Below the pieces are notes generated by a model, which was not told where the DNA came from, did not search any database, and saw nothing but the letters and a program-made list of their open reading frames with translations. Of a DNA stretch of 64,000 nt, positions 1-9,137 are shown in pieces. The translations under genes were made by a program, and so were the position numbers. Position 1 is the first letter of the stretch. Each line of letters opens with the position of its first letter. Source of the stretch: an uncultured Lachnospiraceae bacterium (GTDB lineage: Bacteria; Bacillota; Clostridia; Lachnospirales; Lachnospiraceae); NCBI GenBank assembly GCA_900551895.1, contig URXX01000002.1, positions 62,001 to 126,000 on the forward strand. The letters run 5' to 3'.

Positions 1-587
1 TGAATAGCGGTAACAACATAGTCTCTCGCTTTCTTCCCTGCCTCTTCTTTTGCCTGCGTTTCCAACTCTTTAATCATCTTCGCAGTGTCATGCTTTACAT
101 CTTCCTCTACGGTTTTTAACAGATATTCTTTTGCTTGTTCGGAGGTAAGTCCTGAGATTCTTTCCAGTTCCTGTACACGTTGTTGGCTAAGTTCTTCTAC
201 TTTCACTTCGCGCTGCTTAATCTGTTCTTCTCTTGCAACGAAGTTTGCCTCACGCTGCTCAATTACATCCGCTTTTTTATCGAGTGCTTCCTCTTTGGAA
301 AGTACACGCTTCTCATAGCGTTGTAATTCTGCTCTGCGTTCCTTTGTCTCTTTCTCAAGTTCATTTTTTGTCTTAATAGACTCTTCTTTCACTTCCAAAA
401 GAGCTTCTTTCTTAGTCGTTTCAGCTGTTTTCAATGCGTCATCTATTATTTCTCTCGCTCTGCTTTCCGCATTACCAATCTTAGAATCTGCATTCTTCTT
501 CAGATTAGAAACGGTTGCAAAGTAAGTAACGATTGCCGTTATAACAAGAGTAATAACTACAGCAATAATTATACTGACAATTGGCAC
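1..587 (-). CDS. rny: Ribonuclease Y, N-terminal part (truncated by window edge)
   Basis: RNase Y is the membrane-anchored endoribonuclease that starts mRNA decay in Firmicutes. Only about 195 N-terminal residues lie in the window. They show one transmembrane helix (about residues 3-24), then a long Glu/Lys/Arg/Ala-rich coiled coil with repeated EEALDKKADVIEQREANF-type heptads, which is the family layout before the KH and HD domains (off window). The start is GTG at 587, with AGGAGG seven bases upstream and no upstream ATG in frame. The gene follows recX-recA; the association of rny with recA is common in Firmicutes. A separate promoter overlaps the recX stop codon. Confidence 0.93.
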   Translation of the reverse strand, partial: MPIVSIIIAVVITLVITAIVTYFATVSNLKKNADSKIGNAESRAREIIDDALKTAETTKKEALLEVKEESIKTKNELEKETKERRAELQRYEKRVLSKEEALDKKADVIEQREANFVAREEQIKQREVKVEELSQQRVQELERISGLTSEQAKEYLLKTVEEDVKHDTAKMIKELETQAKEEAGKKARDYVVTAI

Positions 588-634
588 AGGAGCACCTCCT
601 TATTTAATTTTCATTGTACAAATACAACACTTAA

Positions 635-663
635 ATTTTATACTGTTTCGCTAAATCTGTCAA
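635..663 (-). promoter_or_regulatory. Sigma-A-type promoter of rny
   Basis: On the minus strand TTGACA (658-663) is followed after 17 bases by TAAAAT (635-640). The recX stop codon TGA lies inside the -35 hexamer, so rny can be transcribed independently of the SOS-controlled recA-recX unit. Confidence 0.6.
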
Positions 664-1274
664 GCATTCCAGTCAGAAATTTGTATTACCTGACGGATAC
701 TATCATAGGAAAATCCTTTTCTTGCCAAATATCCGTACATCTTCTGTCTTTCACTATCTGTGGCGTTTCGGGCATCAAAACGCTTTTTCTCCACTAATTT
801 CCTAATCGCGGTTAACTCTTCATCCTCTTCATAGCATTCTTCCATTGCACGTTCGATTATCTCTTTTGCAATGCCTTTCTGGCACAGTTTTGCATAAATT
901 TCCTTTCTGCTTTTACTGTCCTGTCTGCTCAAAATAAACCGCTTTGCATAACCGCTATCTTCAATATAACCAAAAGATTTTACATAAGCAATCGCCCTGT
1001 CAATCATATCATCTGTATAAAACCCCTGTTTTAATTTTGTTCGCAATTGCTCTTCCGTTCTATCCATTTGATTTAACAAATGTAAAGCCCGAAGTTTTAT
1101 CCGTTTAAAAATTACCTCTTCTCTTATCTTTACAAAAATCTCTTCGGAAAGTTCCTCGCCTTGCGTGATATGAAAACGGGAAAGTTCCCCTTTGTACAAT
1201 ACAAAAGCGAACTTTCCGTCAAGATAAACTTTCCATTTTGTTTTTGTAAGAGGCTCTGTTTGAGTAACAATCAT
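660..1274 (-). CDS. recX: RecX, regulator of RecA
   Basis: RecX caps or inhibits RecA filaments in the cytoplasm. The protein (204 aa from the chosen start) has the family's three-helix repeats, for example ALHLLNQMDRTEEQLRTKLK and AYVKSFGYIEDSGYAKRFI, and ends with KMYGYLARKGFSYDSIRQVI. Start choice: the ATG at 1274 follows the recA stop by one base and has a purine-rich GAGGAAGAG upstream; an in-frame GTG at 1298 would overlap recA by 23 bases and is less likely. Translation is probably coupled to recA. Confidence 0.92.
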   Translation of the reverse strand: MIVTQTEPLTKTKWKVYLDGKFAFVLYKGELSRFHITQGEELSEEIFVKIREEVIFKRIKLRALHLLNQMDRTEEQLRTKLKQGFYTDDMIDRAIAYVKSFGYIEDSGYAKRFILSRQDSKSRKEIYAKLCQKGIAKEIIERAMEECYEEDEELTAIRKLVEKKRFDARNATDSERQKMYGYLARKGFSYDSIRQVIQISDWNA

Positions 1275-1275
1275 C

Positions 1276-2304
1276 CTACTCTTCCTCTTTAACTTCACTT
1301 TCTTTTGTTACGCCAAGTCCATAATGTTCACGAACTTTCGCTTCCAATTCATCCATAATTTCAGGGTGCGTATGCAGATATGTTTTTGCATTTTCTCGTC
1401 CCTGACCGATTTTCTCCCCGTTATAGGCATACCATGAACCGCTTTTGCTAACCAAATCAATTCCTGTAGCCAAATCTAAAACATCACCTTCTTTGGAAAT
1501 TCCTTTTCCAAACATGATATCAAATTCCGCTTCTTTAAACGGAGGGGCTATCTTATTCTTGACAATTTTAATTCTTGTACGGTTTCCAACCATTTCCCCG
1601 CTCTGTTTCAACGTCTCAATTCTTCTCACATCCATGCGGACAGAAGCGTAGAATTTCAACGCGCGTCCGCCTGTCGTTGTCTCCGGATTACCAAACATCA
1701 CACCGACCTTTTCACGCAACTGGTTGATAAAGATTACAACACAATTAGACTTACTGATAACAGGAGTTAATTTTCTCAATGCCTGTGACATCAAACGTGC
1801 CTGAAGTCCTACATGGCTGTCGCCCATATCTCCTTCAATTTCCTGCTTTGGAACTAACGCCGCAACCGAGTCGATAACAACGATATCCATTGCCCCTGAA
1901 CGCACCATCGTCTCTGCAATCTCAAGCGCCTGATCACCACTGTCCGGCTGGGAAATATACAATTCATCAATATCTACACCGATATTCTTTGCGTATACAG
2001 GGTCTAACGCATGCTCCGCATCGATAAATCCGGCAATTCCGCCTCTCTTTTGTACTTCTGCAATCATATGTAAAGTAACTGTTGTCTTACCGCTTGACTC
2101 AGGGCCGTACACTTCAATTACACGTCCCTTAGGCACTCCTCCGAGTCCCAATGCAATGTCAAGGCTTAATGAGCCTGTCGGCACGGTTTCTACGGATACG
2201 TTAGCGCCCGCATCCCCTAACTTCATTACTGTTCCTTTACCAAAATCTTTCTCTAATTTAGATATAGCCGCATCTAATGCTTTTAATTTATCCTCTGTTG
2301 CCAT
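1276..2304 (-). CDS. recA: Recombinase A
   Basis: RecA forms ATP-dependent filaments on single-stranded DNA for recombination and triggers LexA self-cleavage. The 342-residue protein is full length. Visible are Walker A GPESSGKT (67-74), the DNA-binding loop region GDSHVGLQARLMSQALRKLT, the NQLREKVGVMFGNPETTTGG segment and the acidic C-terminus. The start ATG has GGAG seven bases upstream. It leads a recA-recX unit and carries its own promoter with a LexA operator. Confidence 0.99.
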   Translation of the reverse strand: MATEDKLKALDAAISKLEKDFGKGTVMKLGDAGANVSVETVPTGSLSLDIALGLGGVPKGRVIEVYGPESSGKTTVTLHMIAEVQKRGGIAGFIDAEHALDPVYAKNIGVDIDELYISQPDSGDQALEIAETMVRSGAMDIVVIDSVAALVPKQEIEGDMGDSHVGLQARLMSQALRKLTPVISKSNCVVIFINQLREKVGVMFGNPETTTGGRALKFYASVRMDVRRIETLKQSGEMVGNRTRIKIVKNKIAPPFKEAEFDIMFGKGISKEGDVLDLATGIDLVSKSGSWYAYNGEKIGQGRENAKTYLHTHPEIMDELEAKVREHYGLGVTKESEVKEEE

Positions 2305-2322
2305 AATAATCTCCTTTTCACG

Positions 2323-2336
2323 CGAACCTATGTTCG
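2323..2336. promoter_or_regulatory. LexA/DinR operator (SOS box) at recA
   Basis: CGAACCTATGTTCG is a perfect match to the Gram-positive SOS box CGAAC-N4-GTTCG. It lies 12 bp downstream of the recA -10 hexamer, where bound LexA would block transcription start. Confidence 0.93.
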
Positions 2337-2348
2337 TTTTCTAGTAAT

Positions 2349-2377
2349 ATAGTAGTATACTTCTCTACAAATGTCAA
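2349..2377 (-). promoter_or_regulatory. recA promoter
   Basis: TTGACA (2372-2377), 17-base spacer, TACTAT (2349-2354) on the minus strand, directly upstream of the SOS box. Confidence 0.85.
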
Positions 2378-2498
2378 CACTTTATTGCCGTATCACCTTC
2401 TTTATTTTGTTTTATGCAAAAGGGTAATTTCAGAGTGAATACTCTTTTTGAATTGTTTTAGAACTGTTTTTATCATAACATACCCAAACTATTTTCTC

Positions 2499-2534
2499 AA
2501 GCAAAATATCTCCACGGTAATCCGCAGAGATATT
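2499..2534 (-). terminator. Rho-independent terminator after mgsA
   Basis: AATATCTC and GAGATATT arms (2505-2512 and 2527-2534) with inner CGG/CCG pairing form a hairpin just past the mgsA stop, followed on the minus strand by a short TTTT tract. Confidence 0.65.
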
Positions 2535-2541
2535 CTCACCA

Positions 2542-3018
2542 CTATTTCATTTGACTGACACGCTCTTCTACTTTTTTGTTAAAGTTTTCCACTTTTCTGT
2601 TATATGTTGTTGTCATATATTCCGAATGGAGCATAAAATCCGCCGTGGACAGATTATTTGCAATCGGTATATCATAGACAACTGCAATGCGAAGTAACGC
2701 CTTTACATCCGGATCATGCGGCTGTGCCTCTAAAGGATCCCACAGAAAAATCATAAAATCAATATTTCCTTCTACGATTTTCGCACCAATCTGCTGGTCA
2801 CCTCCAAGCGGACCGCTGTTATATCCCTTTACTTTCAATCCTGTTCTCTCTGCAATCAGTCTTGACGTTGTCCCTGTTCCGCAAAGTGAATGATTTTTTA
2901 AAATATCTTTATTTCGTTCGCACCATTCAACTAATTCTTTTTTCTTGCCGTCATGGGCTACTAATGCGATATTTTTCTTTTTTCCAATTTCAAATGTAAC
3001 ATAATTATCCTGCAGCAT
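2542..3018 (-). CDS. mgsA: Methylglyoxal synthase
   Basis: Converts dihydroxyacetone phosphate to methylglyoxal and phosphate, a bypass of lower glycolysis when phosphate is short. The 158-residue protein has the phosphate-binding GTGTTSRL (47-54), GPLGGDQQIGAK with the catalytic Asp (about 74), and WDPLEAQPHDPDV with the conserved His-Asp pair (101-102). AGGAGG lies ahead of the ATG. It is the last gene of a unit with the ABC exporter upstream (18-base gap), an unusual partner for it. Confidence 0.95.
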   Translation of the reverse strand: MLQDNYVTFEIGKKKNIALVAHDGKKKELVEWCERNKDILKNHSLCGTGTTSRLIAERTGLKVKGYNSGPLGGDQQIGAKIVEGNIDFMIFLWDPLEAQPHDPDVKALLRIAVVYDIPIANNLSTADFMLHSEYMTTTYNRKVENFNKKVEERVSQMK

Positions 3019-3036
3019 TTTACTTCCCTCCTGTCT

Positions 3037-4608
3037 TTAATCTGCTCTCTCCATCTCCCCAAATCTTGAAGAGGCTAAAAAAGCAATGATGATTACTATT
3101 AGTATACTATAAATAAATATAACCGGAAAGAGTAACTTCATACTGATAAAGGCTGCTGCCAAACCGCCAAACATCGCCCCCATACCGAGCGTTGCCGATT
3201 GAAAGAGCATATACACCATATTTCTCACATTCACTCCGGCAGACGCACCTAAAATGGAGTCTGCCAACACTCGCATATAAAGTTTATTTGCCTGCAAAAC
3301 AACATAAATTCCTATCGCCAAAGCAATTTCAAAAACGGGAATTTTCCATGCTATTCCTAAGGAAATGGCTAATATACTTCCGTCAATCAACGAACGGATA
3401 TGTTCTATCACAGTTGCATACCACATTTTTCTCAGCGGAGTATCCGGTATCAGATATAAATACGGCGTTTTTAATTCTTTTTCCCATTTTCCCGTGTATC
3501 CCGTCGCACAGAAAATAATATATGCCATAATGAGCAACATCATTACCTGCGGGGCAAAACCGTCTTCTATTCCGATTACTTTAATAAACAGAAATGCAAT
3601 GGCGATTACAATAAGTGTCATTCCCCCGAAAATAAAAAATCGTTCCTTTTTATATTCCAATAACTGACGGTAAAAAATTGCTTTTGCTCCTGCTGCCTTA
3701 TAATCCATTTTTACTGACTTTTTAAATGTTTTCTTCTGTCCGATAGACATAACCATTTCGCCGTTTTTACTTTTCTTGCGGAATTCCACATAGTCATCTG
3801 CAAATTTTGCAGCCTCCTCATAATATCCTCCTGTGCATTTCATTTTATAGGCGGTAAACAGCATACCGGCAACCGCCAGAAAGTATAAAACACTGCAAAC
3901 AACATTTAATGTTGTCGCACCTAAAAACACCATGCGGTAAACCGCAATATTCCACCCTAAAAGCGGAATCATCTGTATAACCGGATAATCTACGAACTGA
4001 ATAAGCGTTTCCGGTGACATTCCGTTTTTTCTGAAATAAAAAATAGCCACGCAGACAATTCCCAAAAGAAATATATAAAAACTTCTGCAAATCCATGTTG
4101 TTGTCCGAAACGACATTTTTTCATTGGCATAGAGAAAAACGACAAGACTCATCTCTAAAACCAATTCCAAAACTAACATTCCAAAAGAAGTCAGCAACGC
4201 TTTCAAAAAACTCACTTGAAAAACAACCAGTTCGCCATAAAAAATAACTAAAGTTGCAACAATACTGAACACATAATTTTTCATCGCTCCCATAAGAAGA
4301 ATGATTTTAGGGGAAATCGGCGCTGTAAAAATAAAGTGCGCATGGCTTGGTTTAAAAATAATTCCCTTTTTCTTTGCATAAGTAATAAAGTTAGTGAAAA
4401 ATATAAATGTTGTCCATATAGTCAATATTGTGACTAACGCCTTATCTTCCGTGAAAATTCCGGATGCCCTCCATGCAAATGCACCCGCCCCAAAGATAAT
4501 AGCATATACAACAATAACCGCAATGAACAGATAAGTGGCAGGTTTTTTGACTGCCTTCTTCATAAAATTAATTCCACTTCTTTTGGATACATACCAGAGT
4601 GCTTTCAT
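3037..4608 (-). CDS. ABC exporter, membrane subunit
   Basis: A 523-residue polytopic membrane protein with about twelve hydrophobic segments in two halves and a charged cytoplasmic loop around residues 270-320. It resembles the 'putative ABC exporter' family of Clostridia. The start overlaps the stop of the ATPase gene by one base (TAATG), so the two are translationally coupled and should form one transporter. The substrate is unknown. No accessory gene indicates lantibiotic or bacitracin specificity. Confidence 0.8.
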   Translation of the reverse strand: MKALWYVSKRSGINFMKKAVKKPATYLFIAVIVVYAIIFGAGAFAWRASGIFTEDKALVTILTIWTTFIFFTNFITYAKKKGIIFKPSHAHFIFTAPISPKIILLMGAMKNYVFSIVATLVIFYGELVVFQVSFLKALLTSFGMLVLELVLEMSLVVFLYANEKMSFRTTTWICRSFYIFLLGIVCVAIFYFRKNGMSPETLIQFVDYPVIQMIPLLGWNIAVYRMVFLGATTLNVVCSVLYFLAVAGMLFTAYKMKCTGGYYEEAAKFADDYVEFRKKSKNGEMVMSIGQKKTFKKSVKMDYKAAGAKAIFYRQLLEYKKERFFIFGGMTLIVIAIAFLFIKVIGIEDGFAPQVMMLLIMAYIIFCATGYTGKWEKELKTPYLYLIPDTPLRKMWYATVIEHIRSLIDGSILAISLGIAWKIPVFEIALAIGIYVVLQANKLYMRVLADSILGASAGVNVRNMVYMLFQSATLGMGAMFGGLAAAFISMKLLFPVIFIYSILIVIIIAFLASSRFGEMERAD

Positions 4609-5303
4609 TATTCATCACCGCCTGTCAACGCAAAGAACACATCATCAATATCTTTATCGCCCAATTCTTCTTTCGTATATGTACCGATGATTTTTCCTTT
4701 TTCCATAATGTACATAACATCCCACAATTCTTTTACCATTTCCAACATGTGCGTACTGATTAATACGGTAACATTATTGTCACGCAGTTCTAATATCACT
4801 TCTTTCAATTCTTTAATGGCTTTTGGATCAAGTCCTACCATAGGCTCGTCAAATAAAATCACTTTCGGCTGAAGAGCCAACGCACAGCAAATACTGACTT
4901 TCTGCATCATTCCTTTCGATAATTCATTTCCTAATTTGTCCTGTTTATCCCAAAGTTCAAATCTCTCTAATAATCCCTTTACTTCTTCATCTGTAATCTT
5001 GCTTTCATAGGCTTTTCTTATATATTCAATATGCTCTCTTACCGTCAAAGCCTCAAACATCGCCGGAATTTCCGGAACATAGGCAAATATTTTCTTCGCC
5101 TCCATCGTTTTAGAAGAAAGCCTTTGAATTCCAATTCCCCATTCATATTTCAGAAGTCCTGCAATACTTTTAATAATTGTAGATTTTCCCGCACCGTTTG
5201 GTCCTAGCAAAATTCCGACTTTTCCGTCCGGAACAGTAAAACTTACATTATCCACCGCTAAATATTTTCCATAACTCTTCCTTAAATTTTGTACCTCCAG
5301 CAT
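4608..5303 (-). CDS. ABC transporter ATP-binding protein
   Basis: A 231-residue ATPase energising the exporter encoded downstream. It has Walker A GPNGAGKST, the signature LSKGMMQKVS (Gly-Gly replaced by Lys-Gly, as in many exporters of this type), Walker B VILFDEPMVGLD and the switch His in STHMLEM. The ATG at 5303 is chosen because AGGAGG lies seven bases upstream; an earlier in-frame ATG at 5330 would place the Shine-Dalgarno inside the gene. A promoter sits within the terminator just upstream. Confidence 0.92.
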   Translation of the reverse strand: MLEVQNLRKSYGKYLAVDNVSFTVPDGKVGILLGPNGAGKSTIIKSIAGLLKYEWGIGIQRLSSKTMEAKKIFAYVPEIPAMFEALTVREHIEYIRKAYESKITDEEVKGLLERFELWDKQDKLGNELSKGMMQKVSICCALALQPKVILFDEPMVGLDPKAIKELKEVILELRDNNVTVLISTHMLEMVKELWDVMYIMEKGKIIGTYTKEELGDKDIDDVFFALTGGDE

Positions 5304-5332
5304 CCCATTTCCTCCTATAAATTTCTCCATAC

Positions 5333-5382
5333 AAAAAACCGAGTGTATGACCTATTTGGTACAATAATACACTCGGTTTTTT
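5333..5382. terminator. Symmetric hairpin: terminator of the upstream gene that also contains a promoter
   Basis: Perfect 16-base arms, A6 then CCGAGTGTAT (5333-5348) and ATACACTCGG then T6 (5367-5382), around an 18-base loop. It works as a terminator for minus-strand transcripts of the gene ending at 5400. The -10 of a minus-strand promoter lies at the loop/right-arm border. Confidence 0.8.
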
Positions 5383-5392
5383 CTATTGTCAA
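5364..5392 (-). promoter_or_regulatory. Promoter of the ABC exporter operon, embedded in a terminator
   Basis: TTGACA (5387-5392), 17-base spacer, TATTAT (5364-5369) on the minus strand. The predicted start (about 5357) falls in the hairpin loop, so the new transcript carries only one arm and escapes termination. Confidence 0.7.
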
Positions 5393-5399
5393 CTTGTTT

Positions 5400-6065
5400 T
5401 TATTGTTTCTCTGCGATTTCACCCTGCTTTTTGTAAATGGAATTTTGTGGAATATATCCTCTCACCATAGACAGCGGATAAATATTTGTATGACTTCCGA
5501 CAACTGTTCCGGGATTTAATACCGAACCACAGCCGACTTCCACTTCGTCACCAAGTATCGCCCCGAATTTTTTCAAACCGGTTTCCACAATATTACCGTT
5601 TTCTTTTACAGTGACAAGTGTTTTGTCTGATTTAACGTTGGAGGTAATTGCCCCTGCACCCATATGCGATTTATATCCTAAAATCGAATCTCCCACATAA
5701 TTGTAGTGAGGCACTTGTACTTTATTAAACAAAATTACATTTTTTAATTCCGTCGAATTACCGACAACTGCACCCTCTCCGACAATTGCGTTTCCTCGAA
5801 TAAATGCACAATGACGTATTTCTGCATTTTTACCGATAATGGCAGGTCCGTGAATATAGGCTGTCGGTGCGACTACGGCACTTTTTGCTATCCAAATATC
5901 CTCCCCGCACTTATCGTAGTCTTCCTCGCTCAACGTTTCACCCAATTTCAGAATGAATGCGCTGATTTTAGGAAGCGCTTCCCACGGATAAGTCACACTG
6001 TTCAATAACTCTTTTGTAATTGTTTCATCTAAATTAAATAAATTTTTTACCATTAAATTTTCCAT
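5400..6065 (-). CDS. Left-handed beta-helix protein, GlmU C-terminal-like
   Basis: A 221-residue protein made of hexapeptide repeats ([IV]-G-x4), for example AVVAPTAYIHGPAIIGKNAEI and GNAIVGEGAVVGNSTELKNV, resembling the acyltransferase half of GlmU. No nucleotidyltransferase domain precedes the helix, so the 'UDP-GlcNAc pyrophosphorylase' label such proteins often receive is probably wrong. An acyltransferase or sugar-nucleotide-binding role is inferred and the substrate is unknown. It follows topB by three bases and ends in a strong terminator. Confidence 0.75.
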   Translation of the reverse strand: MENLMVKNLFNLDETITKELLNSVTYPWEALPKISAFILKLGETLSEEDYDKCGEDIWIAKSAVVAPTAYIHGPAIIGKNAEIRHCAFIRGNAIVGEGAVVGNSTELKNVILFNKVQVPHYNYVGDSILGYKSHMGAGAITSNVKSDKTLVTVKENGNIVETGLKKFGAILGDEVEVGCGSVLNPGTVVGSHTNIYPLSMVRGYIPQNSIYKKQGEIAEKQ

Positions 6066-6068
6066 ATG

Positions 6069-8066
6069 TTATTTTCCCTTCTTATAAAACTGTGCAGCGG
6101 CATCATAGCAACTTCGCAGTTGATACTGATTATTTAATCCTAATACTCCCTGTGTTCTGCTTTTTATGAAATTTTCTAATTTTATCATGTATTCTTCCGA
6201 TGTAATGTCACCCTCCGCCACATATGTAAGCCCTTTTTCCCAACTTGCAGTTAGTTCCGGATTAAGTAGGGAACGAATAGAATGTTCCACCACATCAAAA
6301 ATCATCTCTCCAAGTAATGTAGGTGTAATTACCTGTGTTTTCTTATTCAGCGACAAATATTTAATGCTGAGCAGTTTTTTCAAAATCTCTGCTCTTGTGG
6401 CGCTTGTGCCGATTCCGCTTCCTTTAATCTGCGCACGTAATTCTTCGTCTTCTATCAACTGCCCCGCATTTTCCATTGCCAAAATAATCGAACCGGAATT
6501 GTATCTCTTAGGAGGAGAAGTTTCTCCCTCTTTGATTGCCAATCCTTTTACTTCAAGAACAGAGCCTTTCTTTAATTGCTGAATAGCAGAAAATAGTCCT
6601 GTATCGGATGTATTTTCTTCTGACTCTGTATCTTTCTTCACCTGAGGAACTCCGGTCACTTTCAAATATCCCTCTTCTGCAAGCACTTTAAAATTAGAGA
6701 AAAACTGTTCTTCTCTTATCTTTGTCACAATGCTTACCTTCTGATAAATCGCGGGCGGATAAAAAATACTTAAAAATCTTCTTACAATCGTATCATACAC
6801 CTGTTTTGCCGTTACAGATACACTTTGTAATGCCGACAGCCCCTGTCCTGTCGGTATAATTGCATAGTGATCTGTAATCTGTTTATCATTTACATAACGG
6901 GTTTTTTCTAACCCTTTATGACTTCCGAAAGTTAAAATATCGCTTAAATATGGTTTTGCCATTTCATATTTTGATAAACCGTTTAAATTTTTAGATATTT
7001 CCTTTGCGACTGCAGTGGAAAGAACTCTGGCATCCGTTCTCGGATAAGTAACCAGTTTCTTCTCATATAATTCCTGTACAATACGCAACGTTTCATCGGG
7101 ACTGATTTTAAATCTTTTGGAACACTCATTTTGCAGTTCTGCAAGGTTATATAAAAGCGGTGGATTTTTCTTTTCTTTTTTCTTCTCAATAGACACAACC
7201 TCTGCCGTCAGTGGCACTTCAGCACTTAAATAAGAAATTAGTTCTTCTGCCTTTTTCCTTGTTTTAAAGCCATTTTCCTTATATAACTCAAACGATTCAA
7301 AATATTTTGAGCCTTTTACCGCTTTCCATTCTCCGTCAAAACTTTGCTCTCCTAATTTTAATGTACTCAACACGCGATAAAATGGTGTTTTAACAAAGTT
7401 ACGAATTTCCCGCTCCCTTCTGACTATCATACCAAGAACACAAGTCATTACTCTCCCTACCGAAATTACCGTAAATTTTGTATGTCGATAGTTTGAAATA
7501 CTGTTTCCATATTTTAATGTCAGAAGTCGGGAAAAATTAATTCCCATAAGATAGTCTTCTTTCGCACGCAAATACGCCGAAGCCGACAGATTATCGTATG
7601 CCGATAAATCTTTTGCCTCCTTAATCCCCCTTACGATTTCCTCTTCTGTCTGCGAATCAATCCACACTCTTTTTCTCAGTTTTTGTTTTACACTCTCTCC
7701 CGACATCTGCTCCACAAGGCGATAAATATATTCTCCCTCGCGTCCGGAGTCGGTGCAGACATAAATGGTATCCACGTCATTCCTTGTTAAAATTCCTTTT
7801 ACAATTTTAAACTGTTTCTCCACTGCCGGAATAACCTCATAAAGAAACTCTTTCGGTAAAAACGGCAGAGTGTCCAATCTCCACCGTTTCATGCCCTCAT
7901 CGTACACTTCCGGATAACTCATTGTAACCAAATGTCCCACACACCATGTTACAACGGCTTCTTCCGATTCCAAATAGCCGTCTTTTCTTTTTGTATTTAA
8001 TTTTAACGCCTTTGCAAATTCCTGCGCCACACTCGGCTTTTCTGCTATATATACTGCTTTTCCCAT
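6069..8066 (-). CDS. topB: DNA topoisomerase III (type IA)
   Basis: Relaxes and decatenates DNA through a single-strand break with a 5'-phosphotyrosyl link. The 665-residue protein has the Toprim signature VYIAEKPSVAQEFAKAL at its start, the acidic CTDSGREGEYIYR, the active-site Tyr in VTYPRTDARVLS, and GIGTSATRAEILKKL. There is no C-terminal zinc-ribbon region. It sits three bases after galM and three before the beta-helix gene, with a weak ribosome binding site, so it is probably read from the asd-galM transcript. Confidence 0.95.
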   Translation of the reverse strand: MGKAVYIAEKPSVAQEFAKALKLNTKRKDGYLESEEAVVTWCVGHLVTMSYPEVYDEGMKRWRLDTLPFLPKEFLYEVIPAVEKQFKIVKGILTRNDVDTIYVCTDSGREGEYIYRLVEQMSGESVKQKLRKRVWIDSQTEEEIVRGIKEAKDLSAYDNLSASAYLRAKEDYLMGINFSRLLTLKYGNSISNYRHTKFTVISVGRVMTCVLGMIVRREREIRNFVKTPFYRVLSTLKLGEQSFDGEWKAVKGSKYFESFELYKENGFKTRKKAEELISYLSAEVPLTAEVVSIEKKKEKKNPPLLYNLAELQNECSKRFKISPDETLRIVQELYEKKLVTYPRTDARVLSTAVAKEISKNLNGLSKYEMAKPYLSDILTFGSHKGLEKTRYVNDKQITDHYAIIPTGQGLSALQSVSVTAKQVYDTIVRRFLSIFYPPAIYQKVSIVTKIREEQFFSNFKVLAEEGYLKVTGVPQVKKDTESEENTSDTGLFSAIQQLKKGSVLEVKGLAIKEGETSPPKRYNSGSIILAMENAGQLIEDEELRAQIKGSGIGTSATRAEILKKLLSIKYLSLNKKTQVITPTLLGEMIFDVVEHSIRSLLNPELTASWEKGLTYVAEGDITSEEYMIKLENFIKSRTQGVLGLNNQYQLRSCYDAAAQFYKKGK

Positions 8067-8069
8067 AAA

Positions 8070-9113
8070 CTACTCTACACTAAACTTAAATACCGTAATT
8101 GTTCTATAGTTTTCTCCGGCAGGACAAATCGGACTTTTAAAGTTTTCTTTATTAATCGCATCAGGGAAATACTGTGTTTCAAAACATACGCCGTGACGCA
8201 CATCGTATACTGCTCCATTTTTCCCAACTTCGTTTTCCACAAAGTTACCTGTATATAACTGCATTCCCGGTAAATCCGTGTATACTTCCATAACAATTCC
8301 GCTTTCATTCGAGGACATTTCGGCCACTTTGTCAAATTTCCCATCATTTTCCAATACCCAGTTGTGATCGTATCCTCTGCCGAAAATAAGCGGTTCATAC
8401 TGTTCTTCTATATCTCTTCCCACAGGTTTCTTCACGCGGAAATCCATAGGCGTTCCCTCTACATCTACAATCTCTCCCGTTGGAATAGACTGTATATCTG
8501 TTTTTGTAAAATATTGCGCCGCAATTCCAACTTCCTGTTCCATTGCACTTCCCGAGTCATGGCCATTTAAGTTGAAATAACTATGGTTTGTCATATTGAT
8601 AACCGTATCTTCACTCGGAACGCTGTAATATTCTATTTTAATTTCATTATTCTCGGTGAGCGTATATTTCACTTCCATATCCAACGCACCCGGAAATCCC
8701 TGATCTCCGCCTCTGCTGTGCAGGGTAAATGTAATACTCTCATAATTTTTAGAACGTACTTCCCACATTCTTTTATTATAAAAATCTGTTCCGCTATGCA
8801 GGTTATTTCCAAAATCATTTTTTTCCAAATGATATGTCTTGCCGTTAATCATAAACTCCGCCCCGCCGATACGGTTCGCACATCTTCCTACGCTTGCACC
8901 AAAAAATAATGTACCGTTTTCATATCCCGTAACATCATCATAGCCGAGTACAACATCCAAGTATTCGTCATTCTTATCCGGTACCATTACATTTACTAAT
9001 GTTGCACCAAAATCTGTAACCGAAATACTCATACCCGATTTATTTGTAATTGTATATAAAGTTGCTTCTTTTCCTTTTGAAGTCACGCCGAAACTTCTTG
9101 AAATCATACCCAT
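8070..9113 (-). CDS. galM: Aldose 1-epimerase
   Basis: Interconverts alpha and beta anomers of galactose or glucose in the cytoplasm. The 347-residue protein carries GRCANRIGGAEF, the catalytic-region His in NLHSGTDFYNKRMWEV and NMTNHSYFNLNG, and the C-terminal Glu in GVCFETQYFPDA. No other galactose genes are nearby. GGAGAG precedes the start ATG. Confidence 0.95.
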   Translation of the reverse strand: MGMISRSFGVTSKGKEATLYTITNKSGMSISVTDFGATLVNVMVPDKNDEYLDVVLGYDDVTGYENGTLFFGASVGRCANRIGGAEFMINGKTYHLEKNDFGNNLHSGTDFYNKRMWEVRSKNYESITFTLHSRGGDQGFPGALDMEVKYTLTENNEIKIEYYSVPSEDTVINMTNHSYFNLNGHDSGSAMEQEVGIAAQYFTKTDIQSIPTGEIVDVEGTPMDFRVKKPVGRDIEEQYEPLIFGRGYDHNWVLENDGKFDKVAEMSSNESGIVMEVYTDLPGMQLYTGNFVENEVGKNGAVYDVRHGVCFETQYFPDAINKENFKSPICPAGENYRTITVFKFSVE

Positions 9114-9137
9114 TATTCATCTCTCCTTTTACCTTGA

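Noticed and set aside
1272..1298. GTG at 1298 as the recX start
   Set aside because: It would overlap recA by 23 bases; the ATG at 1274, one base after the recA stop, fits coupled translation better.
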